From Takakia lepidozioides (taxonomy: Eukaryota; Streptophyta; Takakiopsida; Takakiales; Takakiaceae), in NCBI GenBank assembly GCA_030704615.1, contig CM060733.1, positions 24,986,001 through 25,050,000 on the forward strand: DNA of 64,000 bases. Direction: 5' to 3'. Of the stretch, positions 1 to 10,383 are shown in pieces (the first letter of the stretch is position 1; each line of letters begins with the position of its first letter). Below the pieces are notes generated by a model. The model did no database searches, was not told where the DNA came from, and was given only the letters and a program-made list of their open reading frames with translations. The position numbers and the translations under genes are program-made.

Positions 1-762
1 GTCCTTTGCTAAGGAAACAATACCAACTTCAAATGAAACAGTTGTACATGGCCAGTGACTCAAAGTAGGTATTCAACTACAAAGATGCATGTAAATGTGT
101 AAATTTGGAATGCCATCTTCATATGCTTGCCTCATGATGGAGAAACTGAGTTCGAGCCCATGCATTTGAAGAAGGTCTCCTGATTCGAAATACCTACTGA
201 ACTACAGTGACCCAAACCAAAGATCCAAACTCCTAGCAAGTTGAACTACATCCCAACTCACATTCCAGAGTTTGATGAGGCTACAAACCGAAAGAGAATG
301 AGCCCTGTATCTGATGCTATTGTTATGATGGTCTCCAATACTAGAAAGTTGCCTCTTCAAGGCAACAATACGCAGAGCTCGGTTTCAAACCCGCTGAGGC
401 GGTTCAGAGTGTGTCCTGAACCCTAAACCTCAATGAAAAGCAACATACAAGTCCTCGTTGGCAGGCTGAAAAGATGCATTGGTCTTCCTCACCGTCTCCT
501 GCAGATCACATGTATTAGCCACAATATTTAAGATCCAAAGCACTTCACCACCCCCTCATAGTTCACCATCCCATTTCCATGCACACACAAATTTGAAAAG
601 ACATGTTCAGTCGGAAGGGCTGCTTCAGATTATCCCTGCATAGACCAGCCTCATTTCCCATTAACTCAGCATACACCCCATGGAAATGACAGACCTGAAG
701 TTCAGAACCAGGAGAAAGACATGATCCATGAGACCTCCCTATGCTAGCTTACCTGAAGTCCT
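1..762. other. No gene recognised
   Basis: The longest open frame here (241-426, plus) is 61 codons and resembles nothing I know. The strip lies downstream of the minus-strand MULE/SWIM gene and may hold its 3' untranslated region. I see no repeat or RNA signature. Confidence 0.4.
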
Positions 763-2620
763 TCAGCCGGTGTACAACCTCTTCCTGGTCCTGGAATCTT
801 CGGGCACGGGTGGGTAATTTCCCGAGTAGCCATGCCTCTCCAAAAAGTCTTTGTAGCGCGCAAGTGACTTTCCATTCCCATCATCAACAGCAGTCATAAC
901 TGGCTCCCCAGCAGGGTACTGAAGACCCTCCTCCATCATGGCAGTGAGGTCCAAAATCTTTCCTTTTGTAGCTCTCACCAAGGCAAGAAGGTGTTGCTGG
1001 AGAAATCTGTTGTCATCTGTCAGTTCAAGAATAGTTTGCCACTCTGTGGAGATAAGGGCAGGTAGGCTGGGCAGTGGACTTCGACCAGCGGATGTTCTCT
1101 GAGCCATTGAAGGGGAGGTCAGACCTGGGGGAGTTTGTGAAGAGGATGGGATGGAAGAAGGGGAGTCATGACCAGTCATCAAGTTGTTCAGGCCACCTTT
1201 ACATGTGCCCATGAGGGAAGCGCAGAACTTTGCAATCAACCCATCCTCCACTTGGGGGTGCAGCATCTTCAGAACCTTCACCTGGTGTGCGCACATATTT
1301 CCTTTCTAGGCCCAATGACAATCACAACATGCCCATTTAGAATCTAGATTGTGGATAGTATATGTCATACCCAAATGGCGGTGGCATTCAACTGTTGCAA
1401 TGCCTCCGGGTGTATGAGGCAGATGCACATTGGCATCTGAAATGTCCTTGGCAAGCAAGATTGAAGTGCAAACAAATCCCTCCTGCCACTTGTTTCGGAT
1501 GAACCCATATGCCTTTGCATGTGACATGTACCAGTAATGGGTTAGCACATCATCTGTCAGTTCAGAGATGAGCCAATCCACCCGCCTACTACCGAGGACG
1601 CTTTTGGTGCTCTTCAATTGCGCTTTCAGGTTCCCGTGGTATGCTTCTATGGCAGCATTAGTGTCTTGAGAGACATGAGGTATATTGTGGGATCCTTTCA
1701 TCCACATTTTGGCTTTTGGAAGCCACTCTGTCTCCATGTAGGTGCAAAACTCTGTCTCAGAAGGGTACTTCTCCCGCAGGTCCAGAATTTTGAATACGGC
1801 CCATGCTTCACCTGCATCCCCAAAGGTCTCCTTTCTATCGTACATGATCTGTGCCAGGTCTTGTAAGATAGCTGCTCGCAATACTGGGTCTTTCACCTTT
1901 GCAACTGCATTCTTCTGCCAGGCTCGGCGAACATGCCACAAGCACAAGAAAACAGCACAATCCCCCCAAACAGATCTATTCTCTTATCAGGTAGGTAAAC
2001 TGAAATTCATGTGTAACCAAGACATCATGGTAGGCATATTGCCTGAGTTCATGGATGTACCTAATGGCAGCAATTTCAGCATCAGCGTCATCCACAATAA
2101 ATGCATTGGGATGCCAGTCTACTTGCCGACTTGTCATTTGTTTGTTTAGTGCCTCCATCCAAGGCGTCAGATCGATGGTTTTGCACCTTGCAGTGATAAT
2201 GTAAGCCACTGGAATACCATTCAGCCAGTCGTCGAATACAATCATGGTATATAACGGGTACTGCAACAACAATCATGTGTAATTGAAGTGACTTGAAAGG
2301 AAATGGTTGCAAAACAGAGTACTTCACACGAAGAACGTAATTTGTCATGCTTTCAAGAGTTTTGGGTTAACAATCTGACGAACCTTCTTTTCATTCGTTC
2401 CAAAGGTTGCATCACAAGCAACTATGCGACGATGGCCGTGTTTGAGCATCTGTTTTCTCTGCCAATCAGTTTGTATGCCAAGCACAAATGGAAGGTCGAG
2501 TTTTCTGTCATTCAACGTCCAAGCAGGGTGATTAGACTCTTCCTGGTAGTAGAAAACGCTTCCTAGGTTTTTCATGCACCCACATTCGGACAATTTGTGG
2601 GGGGGTGTGAGGGGTGGGCT
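763..2620 (-). pseudogene. MULE transposase / SWIM zinc-finger protein, broken
   Basis: The order of motifs fits a Mutator-like transposase or a domesticated FAR1/MULE protein. The first catalytic block, VACDATFGTN, lies near 2400. A 123-nt GT-AG intron (2261-2383) joins it in frame to YPLYTMIVFDDW. The second block, NAFIVDDADAEIAAIR, is followed by an 85-nt intron (1976-2060), which restores frame into WGDCAVFLCLWHVRRAW, the usual CxWHxxRAW motif. The C-terminal exon carries a SWIM-type CxC...CxH zinc site (CCDCHWA, then GNMCAH), but a TAG at 1303-1305 falls in frame between its two halves. Downstream of the stop the frame stays open for about 180 codons with a Ser/Pro-rich stretch. The 5' end is uncertain because the frame runs into a GC-rich tract at about 2600. 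No terminal inverted repeats were found, so a host-domesticated gene and a decayed transposon are both possible. Family assignment is firm; functional status is doubtful. Confidence 0.75.
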
Positions 2621-2735
2621 GGCGCGGGGGCGAGGGGGCGCCGGGGCGCAGCGACCGCGAGCCGCGCAGGAGCCGGCGAAGGGGGTGCGGCTGGGGTGGC
2701 GGGGGGTGCCACGCAGGCAGGACCGAAGGGGTCGC
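2590..2735. other. GC-rich island with abrupt edges
   Basis: In 2641-2700 only 10 of 60 bases are A or T, whereas the flanks are near 40% GC. The plus strand is G-rich and the minus strand C-rich. The tract sits at the 5' edge of the MULE-like coding exon. It could be a polypyrimidine-rich intron end, a promoter or foreign sequence. Confidence 0.6.
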
Positions 2736-3829
2736 ATTAAACTCCCGGGCCTTTTCTAATGTGCGCCCTGCTCTAGAATGCAAAACATTCTAGAGGGAGC
2801 GGGTCCCGCTAGACGTACATGCGTAGTGGCTTACCATTGTAGCAGAGGCTGTAGAGGCTACGAAGTGTTGGAGTAAAGGCTGGCGGTAGGAAGAGGAGGT
2901 AGGTCGCGATAGGCGCTAGCGGGGAGGTTGTGGTAGGGGCAGGAGCAGGGAGGCTCTGTATGCAAGCTAAGTTCTTTACTTAGTTCATTTCTTTGTGGTT
3001 TTCTAGTTCATTTCATACTATCTATTCTTTATGTCCCTCGTTGACAGGGGTTGGCCACGAACAGGAGGATTGAGGGTCTAAAACTATGCTATACAGGGGC
3101 AGAGAGGCGAGTATATGTCGACATATATTTTTATTATGTTGACAGATCTCTATGTGACTATGATTTTTCTGCCCATAATTACATTTGCAATGGAGCTTGT
3201 TATCTTCCATTACCACGCCGTATGAGTCTACACCGATTTTACAAAGGATTCAAGGAGAATATGTAGTGGAGTTGCCCACTGCAAAGTTAGCCACAAATTG
3301 GCTCATAACCCCCGTTGATTGTGCAATATCTGGCCTTGTATCATAATATTCTAATAAAAAATAGCTCTCATTGTCTCTAAGTCTGTAAAACTCTTAGGGC
3401 CAACTTCCATGTATCGGTCATCGGCCAAGTTAGCACTAAGGTAGAAACACCCAAATATGAGCGTGACCTTGAATGGACCCCTATTTTTGTGTATAAAAGT
3501 GACTTCATAGGTCCTTGAATGGATGGATAGAATCAAGTGCTTTATTTAAGGTCTACCAATGGCCAGAGTTACCTACAGATAGGGTGGTTTTACAACTAAA
3601 CGTGTACACATCCATGTCCTTATTGGATTTATAACTGCACGGTTTTGAACAAATCAAATATATTAATGTAATCATGATTTGCACTTAATTAATCACCTAA
3701 AGAGCAGGCATAGGGCAGATTTGGGGCGGATTTTGTTTCAAAATACCACGACGGCTGCTTCATTTAATGAGCAAGGCTGCGCAATTCGAATTCCTTCCAA
3801 CAACCATTTGAAATCACACAACAAGTATA

Positions 3830-4125
3830 ACAAGGTGCCGAGCCTACTCACTTTCGACCATCTGCAGTCACCAAATGTAAAGAGCTCGAGGGGGCTCACT
3901 TTCTAAGTTAGCTACCAGTTGCAGTCACCTTGTGTAAGTAAAGAGGGCCCGGCTCACTGTCTAACTTACGTTACTAAGTTAATATCTGTAGTCAACAAGT
4001 AAGGAGGGGCCGACTGCTCACTGTGTACCATCTGCACTCACCAAATATAAGAAAGGGCCCACCGCTCTCTACCATCTGCACTCACCAAGTGATAACAGGG
4101 GGGACCACTCTCACTTTTCTACAAA
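3830..4125. repeat. Degenerate tandem repeat, about 60-75 bp unit
   Basis: Four to five diverged units each begin with a version of accatctgcagtcaccaa, followed by a purine tract and ctcactg or ctcacttt. Unit starts fall near 3857, 3913, 3984, 4027 and 4072. There is no coding potential across the array. It looks like an old minisatellite. Confidence 0.6.
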
Positions 4126-4579
4126 TCTCCTCAGCTATGCATGTGTGCTACAAAAGTCCACTGTACAGTATTTTTACGTTTGAGAGTTGTTTGCTATAGT
4201 GTTTCACGTTGTAAACGAGCACATAAGCTAGGGACATTGGAAACTGGTACCTACAAGCATGATTTCACATAAATAAACACCTTGAAAAGTTGAAAGTAAC
4301 ATTACACATGTCTCCAATATAGCTTGCAACTTGGACCCACGTTAGAAGAGAGAATGGACGGGACGGGGAATGAATTGCTTTGTGTTCCAACAAGGATAAG
4401 AATACAATTACGGGGGCTTAATATTTCATCCATGTTTGATGACTTTTGGGAACCATCATGGACAGACTTCGTATTGTAGGTGTTCAGTTTTGAGGCCATT
4501 GCTGCTTTGAGTTTGTATGCCTACGATACCATTGTAGATGTCAGGCCAGGCCATTGGCAGGTCTAAAGGTGGTTATTAA

Positions 4580-4870
4580 TTGCTTACACACGGCATGTTT
4601 TCAGATGCACAAGTTGTGCATATGAGGCATGAGCAGGTTTTAGATTAGATATAATTTGGGTGAGCATTAGGTGGGTCTACTGCACAGACATAGGAAGTTA
4701 TGTACCACCACTTTTGATAATTCATATCAATTGACCACTTGCCTCTAAAATTTTGGAATTTACATGAGGTGTTGAATTGCTAATCCAACCATATTATTTC
4801 CTCTTCGCTGCACCGAGCCCTACGGGTCAAACTGCTTAAGTGCACACATTTGGGTGTTTCTACCTTAGAT
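4580..4870 (+). repeat. Dispersed repeat, copy 1
   Basis: This roughly 290-bp segment reappears as its reverse complement at 37480-37775. Shared blocks include tagacccacctaatgctcac, a central gaattatcaaaag block and a terminal acacccaaatgtgtgca block. The copies differ by many substitutions. I saw no TIR or tRNA-like promoter, so the class is unknown. Confidence 0.6.
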
Positions 4871-5237
4871 GACAAAAATGACACCTTGCTTCAATGCGTT
4901 AAATTTCACCGACGCCCAGATATCGGTGACCGCAATACCTGGGAATTTGGCGCCAGAGTTCATGGCCGATATCGGTAATCGCTTTTGACTTGTTGTATTA
5001 GGTTATCATGTCTCTACGAGGGTCACCTTTGTGCACATTGCTTGCTAGCGGCACTCTTTGCTTGCGGGACCCACCCTTTGACCGGCTCAATTGGTCTGGG
5101 CGTCTCTTGAACCCTATGAACATAAAAGCAACCATCCATCCCACCAGTTGGCCACGCTCCACCGATGTCGGTCAACTTTGGATAACTTGGCCATGGAAGT
5201 TGGCCCTTAGTACTTATCTACTTCAAGAATCTATAAT

Positions 5238-5391
5238 AATAATAATAATAATTTTTTGTCCAACTCTTTTTTATTTTTTACCTCTTATAACAAGAAGGTG
5301 GACACCTTCATGACACACCAGACGGTGGTTTGAACCCACAACCACATCCAACGTGGTATGTGCCCATTACCACTGGGCTACATGCTGGTTG
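5238..5391 (-). mobile_element. tRNA-derived SINE
   Basis: On the minus strand the element starts with a tRNA-like head: an A-box-like tagcccagtgg (plus 5370-5380) and a B-box ggttcaaacc (plus 5327-5336), spaced as in a tRNA promoter. A short body ends in an A-rich stretch and an (ATT)n tail (plus 5232-5250). An exact 8-bp duplication, TCTATAAT, flanks it at 5230-5237 and 5392-5399. Head, tail and target duplication together make a SINE moved by LINE machinery more likely than a decayed tRNA gene. The cloverleaf is not intact enough for a functional tRNA. Confidence 0.8.
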
Positions 5392-5636
5392 TCTATAATT
5401 TGGAACAAACGGGGATTCTACCGGCATACTTTCAGTCCAACAATAATATCTTAAGTTATCATCAAAATACTTATCCTAGTTAAAAGTCCTCACTATTTAC
5501 ATAAGACCATGGTATACATGAGACTTATCACAACACTTTGATAATGAATAGGTACAGTTCATTGTTTCCAAATTTGCATCACTCTTTGGACTTTTCTTTC
5601 TTTAGGTTTGCAATTTGTTATATAGGTGGTATTTAC

Positions 5637-6381
5637 CAGTGTTGGCTGGGTATGGCATCTTGACATGCATATCCGGCGGTTATTTGCCGGTGCATAACCG
5701 GAAAGTGCAGCCCCCGCAAGAACCGGCTCTGGAAGGGAACCGGAAAAAAAATCGAGCTTCCTAACCGGCTAGAGAACCGGCATGGTGATTATAAGGGTGT
5801 TATACCCGGAGCAAGATCCGCCGCAAATGTGGATGGCGTAGAGGCGGTTCTAGACAATACAAGTGTAAGGGTTAGTGATGATAGTTATGAAATTACAATG
5901 TCGGGGAGATTAGGTGCACAACACTAATGAGAATGTCCAAGTAGGAAGTTAATTAGTTGGGCGTTGGGCATTTGTAAACTTAGTGTATTAGAGGGGCAGG
6001 GGCGGAGAGATAGATGACACGGTTGAACGTTTGAACTTTGAACCCAAGACCCACAACCAATACTCTAGTGGCTTATCACACAGCCCTTTTGTGTATAGTT
6101 TTACACATATACACAAAAATGCTAGAAAAAGTAAAAATAAATAAAAGTGGATGAATCCCATAACCGGTACCATGGTACCATGGAACCGGCATTTTTTTAG
6201 ATGACATAACCGGTAGATTGAGAACCGGACAAAAAAAAATCCATGTGTTTATTGAGAACCTGTAACCGAGATGTTTTTCAAACCTATTGGTATACCCTGC
6301 CCCGGCCATCCACTTTTTTCAAAGAGTACGCCATAACCGGGACCGGGAGAGGGCTCAAAACATGGTACCCGGCCAACACTG
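5637..6381. mobile_element. hAT-type non-autonomous element (MITE), 745 bp
   Basis: The termini are inverted repeats: CAGTGTTGGCTGGGTA at the left against CAGTGTTGGCCGGGTA read inward from the right. An exact 8-bp duplication, GTATTTAC, flanks it at 5629-5636 and 6382-6389. The CAGTG start and the 8-bp duplication are characteristic of hAT elements. The interior holds many aaccggc motifs and no transposase, so it must have been mobilised in trans. Confidence 0.85.
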
Positions 6382-6389
6382 GTATTTAC

Positions 6390-6545
6390 CAGTGTTGTGC
6401 GGGTCCGGGTTTTGACCCCGGGTACCCGGCGGGTTAGGATCTGGGTTACCCTGACCCGCACCCGGACCCGTGCTATCACCACAAACCTGGACCTGACCCG
6501 GGTTCATTTTAGAAATGAACCCGGAACCGGACCCGGACCCGCCTC
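6390..6545 (+). repeat. Partial second hAT-like element
   Basis: The sequence restarts directly after the right target duplication of the 745-bp element with CAGTGTTGTGCGGGTC, again a hAT-like terminus. It is followed by about 150 bp rich in acccgg and gggtcc motifs. No matching right end was found before the A-rich tract at 6548-6720. I read it as a truncated relative into whose border the 745-bp element inserted. Confidence 0.5.
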
Positions 6546-8454
6546 CAAGAGAAAAAAAAAAAGTAGGGCTTGCATGTATTCCATGCGTTTGTTCATATAT
6601 CTTATCTTATTTCTGGACCAAACAAAAGTCGAGAATTAGTTAAAATAGTTGCAAACTTCCAAAGGAGATCCCCCATTAGAAAAAAAATTAGAAAAAGGAA
6701 AAAGAAAAAGAAAAAAAAGAGCTAGGTTTGAAAAGTAAGAAGTTTGGGGGTGGGTGTAGAGGAAAAACAATGGAGAGTTTGAGGGAGATGATTTGCTTCA
6801 GCTCACTAACTCTGAAATCTATGGAGCGATTCATGACCAGTGTTGTTTTTTGACAGGTAGCCATACCTTTTTTGTAACAGGTTAATTTTTTTTTTGACTT
6901 TCATTGTGACAGACAACTTTCAGAAAATGCCTTTCACATGAGAGGTTGACAAGATTTTGACCTTTCACACAACCATGTCATATGAAATAAGAAATAAAAA
7001 ATGAAAAGAAGTGTGTAGTTTGAAGTGTGAACTTCTTACACATCTTTGGGGGCTCAATCTCTTAGACTATGTTGCTTGCTGGACCTTGGAAGACTCCCTG
7101 GATCATCCGCACCACCACACCTATGAAAGCGCAAATTGCTGCAGTCCTAATTATAAGTGCCCGTCACAATGTGTCCAACAGAGCGTGGAGGGGTTTGGAC
7201 AACCAGTCTTTGCATGCAGGCTCGGCTCGGCCATCTGACCCTTTGGATTCGGACTGCATGGAGTATAATTCTGGGTTAGGCATTTCTTGCCACCACACGT
7301 TGGCTTCTCAAATTTTTGCATTTAAGGAGGTCTCTGTGTTTATGGCACTCTTTCTCCCAAGGAGGCCTGAGTACCCCTTTTACTTTCCCGCAATTTGATG
7401 TGTAGCTGCTTTTCCATTTCACAGGTTTTCGAGAAGGCGTCACAGAAAAAGATCGCAAAGAGGTCAAGACTAAAGGCGTTCATTAAGGTTGTGAACTACA
7501 ATAGCTGCATCCCCAAACTACACGTAGATCGTTGTGAAGTAAATCTTGAGCGCTAGATGACTAAAGTTGCCATTTCACAAGCCGGAGCAGTATATGAGAA
7601 CCAGTGCTTTCTGCCTTGGCGAAACCTTAAAATTTTAAATGGCATATTCTGTCATAAATTCCCAATTTTCCATGGATGAAATCGCCAAACTTCTACAAAG
7701 ATAATATAACAAAGGATGATATAAATGGATGAAAGTACATAGGAGGATGATTCTATCCAAATTTCAATGGATGAACAGAATATATAGCTATTTCTTGTAA
7801 AACTTAATAGCCACTCGTGCTATTTGTCAAATTTAAGAAAAAAATCACGGATGAGAACGCTTTGAAGATCAAAATCATTGAAATTCAGCTAGCTAATCTT
7901 GGGATTGTATTCTTCCAATAAACAGAAATGACGTTCTCGAGCGTGTAACCAAAGCAGCTAGAGTCAAATACATATTGCAAAACTATGGTCAGGACTTCAG
8001 ACCCAATCACCCGAAACGTGGGTAAGTTAGCACTGTTAAGGTTTATGATAAAGATCTACAAACCACACAGCTCTACTCATGGCCCAATGTAGCTTTCATT
8101 GAAGGTAGAACCCAAGACCCCCTGAAGAGTAAGCCAACCTAGAGGCCTGCACGCAACACGCAACTGACAGCCCACAATTCAGGCCCTTGAGGAGGGGGAA
8201 AAATAACCCCCTTTCATTTATGGGCCATGGAGGCACAACGGACGATACGCCACAAACAATCCCCACAGGGAGCAGGGCAGCGGCTTTGAACCTTGAACCA
8301 CCACGGTGACGCATTGTGCACTTAACTTACCAGCCGATGTGCTTGTACATTTCCTTTGTAATTTTTACCTTTCTTTTGACAGGCCATTTTCTTTTTTGCC
8401 TTTCACTGTGACAGGCAATTTTTTGTTTTTGCCTTTTTTTGCCTGTCAAATGCC
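6546..8454. other. Intergenic, no gene recognised
   Basis: Contents are an A-rich low-complexity tract (6548-6720) and two similar short segments with ttgacagg...ctttcactgtgacagg (6845-6925 and 8375-8445). A stretch at 7670-7860 has several ggatga motifs. Open frames are short and lack known domains. Confidence 0.4.
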
Positions 8455-9955
8455 TTGTGACATGTTCATGACTTTGTTGGCTCTGTCCGTTTGCGGCTTT
8501 GTTGCATATGGTTCCAGCCTCCAGGACGTTTCACTGAAAAAGGAAGATTTCCTTTCCCTCTCCATTGAGGGCGTGAAGGTGGTACTTGACAGTGACACGC
8601 TAGTGGTCTCAGATGAGGAAGATGTATTCAAAATTTTCATCGGTGGCTGGATGGCAGCCATCAGGATCCCAAGGAGAGACAACAGGCAGCTGAAGAGATT
8701 GCTGAGGTGGTGCGGTACCCTTGGATTGTAGGCGAGTTTCTCGACGACGTGGTGTCGAAGCATCCGCAGATGCAGAGTGAGTGCCAGGTAGGGCTTGTTT
8801 CCAGGTGTAGGTCGGACCACACCTGCAGTTGCCATGAAAGAGAGCGACAGAGAAAGAGAAGATGTACTTGTTGATGTGGTGCACACTTTTGTGAATGTTG
8901 GCATGCTTTACTTTCATAACCATATCCTGTAGCTTACTATCCCGCCAAAGCTCGCCAAACAGGGTATGGTGTACAGTACACTGTCGAAGCACTTGCATCC
9001 AGGCTGCAATGGATTGGAAAGCAACAGTTGTTATTGACAGTAATACGAGACAAGGCATTCCTTCCGCCTGGACTCTGTTACATTTCACAGAGGAATACAG
9101 ATGGACAGGTGTATAGGTATACATTTGCTAATCACACTGGCCTTAGAAAGATCCATCAACCACGACAAGCAGGAAAACCGCTTTAGGTAAGTCCTCCGGA
9201 TGATGTCTTCCTCAGAGTTCGAAATTTTTGTAGAACCTGGCCCTATGAAGATTTGCAGACTGGTTGACCGGGGAAAATCTCTATACCGACACCTTTTTTG
9301 AAAATAACCAGGCCCTAATACAGGAGGCGCTTAAATTCAAAAGTTACACACACTCACGCCAGCAGAGATGCTTTGGAAGAAGACAAACCACAGTCTGTAC
9401 AGGCCCCGCAACAATTCCATATTAGAGAATTTCTGGGGTAACTCGAAGACATTACACAGTGAAATAAAACGATGACAGCTGCCAAGTGTTGTTAGAGTTC
9501 CCTCTGGAGTTGGTCATCTGCACGGGCCAGGGCTTCCAGTCACGCACATTCTTCCTTGGGGAAAAATTATGCTTTCTACCTGGAAGCTCGCCATGGGCAA
9601 GTAAAAACCAGTTATAACCAGCAACTTGCGTGCTTCATGAACTTCGTTCTACCCCCTTGCTGTGGCTCGGTATGGAAAACTCGTGGATTGTAGTTTTAGC
9701 TCCAGATTTGTGGAATATACAATAGCAATGAAGAGAGGCTGCTCTCAAAACTACGACACAAAATCAAGTGGTTCCTTCGACTTGAAAGCTGCTGAGGTTG
9801 CTGGAACATACATACCTTTCACTGATTTTTTCTCTGGCTGGTTTATCGAACGAGGCTTTAGCTTTCCACGATGGAACCTCACCATTCATGGGCCTGTCTT
9901 TCTGCTTCTGGACCTGAAGTTGAGAACGGAAGAGAACACGAGTTCAGAAAGCTGA
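8455..9955 (+). pseudogene. BTB-BACK (POB1/LRB-like) gene remnant
   Basis: The frame from 8461 gives a BACK-domain core: FLSLSIEGVKVVLDSDTLVV followed by SDEEDVF. This matches the substrate-adaptor BTB-BACK proteins that pair with cullin-3 E3 ligases. At 8640/8641 one base is missing. In the next frame the expected continuation resumes as RWLDGSHQDP and then EEIAEVVRYPWIVGEFLDDV, ending at a GT donor near 8788. A later exon (about 9690-9955) encodes FVEYTIAMKRGCSQNYDTKS and GPVFLLLDLKLR, like the C-terminal domain of POB1-type proteins, with a stop at 9955. The N-terminal BTB domain and the exons between were not found. Family call fairly firm for BACK, moderate for the last exon. Probably inactive, or a coding gene with a base error. 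Confidence 0.6.
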
Positions 9956-10152
9956 ACAGTGGGGCTAGTATGTACAGTTGGTTGTCCTTCCTGAGATTCT
10001 TCAATGAAGGCATCCTACAAATCTTTGACGGTGAAGAGTATTTACCATTGATTCATTTTTAGTTAGCTTTTTCTTATTGCCTTCCATTTGATTAGCGATC
10101 TTATTTTGTGGTTGTGCATCCAACACATCTTTGACATCGCAGACCTCATCTC

Positions 10153-10383
10153 ATGGCATATGTTCTATGTATTTTGGTCACCCTGTATCCTCTGCTTGTG
10201 TTAGTGGTTACTGTCTCAGTGTGGACTCTAGGAAGAGCCGGAGGTGAACAATGGAGAACAACCGACAATGGAGACACTTGGAAAAGATACAGAAGAAACT
10301 TAGTCGCCTTTGGGGCAACCCAAGTTTTCCTTGCCGGAATTTGTATGTTATGTATCTACATCAAAATCTTCATCACCTCTTGA
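10153..10383 (+). CDS. Hypothetical small membrane protein
   Basis: This 76-codon open frame begins with a strongly hydrophobic segment (residues 3-26). A charged middle of about 25 residues follows, then a second hydrophobic segment (residues 53-73), giving a two-helix hairpin. It lies between the BTB-BACK remnant and the 3' end of the HSP70 gene. No family was recognised and chance cannot be excluded. Confidence 0.2.
   Translation: MAYVLCILVTLYPLLVLVVTVSVWTLGRAGGEQWRTTDNGDTWKRYRRNLVAFGATQVFLAGICMLCIYIKIFITS

Larger units (their letters stand above)
2760..5229. other. Intergenic, repeats but no gene recognised
   Basis: No open frame here has recognisable domains. The interval contains a decayed tandem array (3830-4125) and a dispersed repeat (4580-4870). 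A third short fragment of that dispersed repeat lies in inverse orientation near 3430-3465, sharing the motif around ggtagaaacacccaaat. Confidence 0.4.

Noticed and set aside
5300-5392. Functional tRNA gene on the minus strand
   Set aside because: The A and B boxes are present, but the cloverleaf stems do not close, and an (ATT)n tail with target duplication points to a SINE.
8609-9124. 171-codon minus-strand open frame overlapping the BTB-BACK exons
   Set aside because: It is antisense to conserved BACK coding sequence and has no recognisable domain; treated as a shadow.
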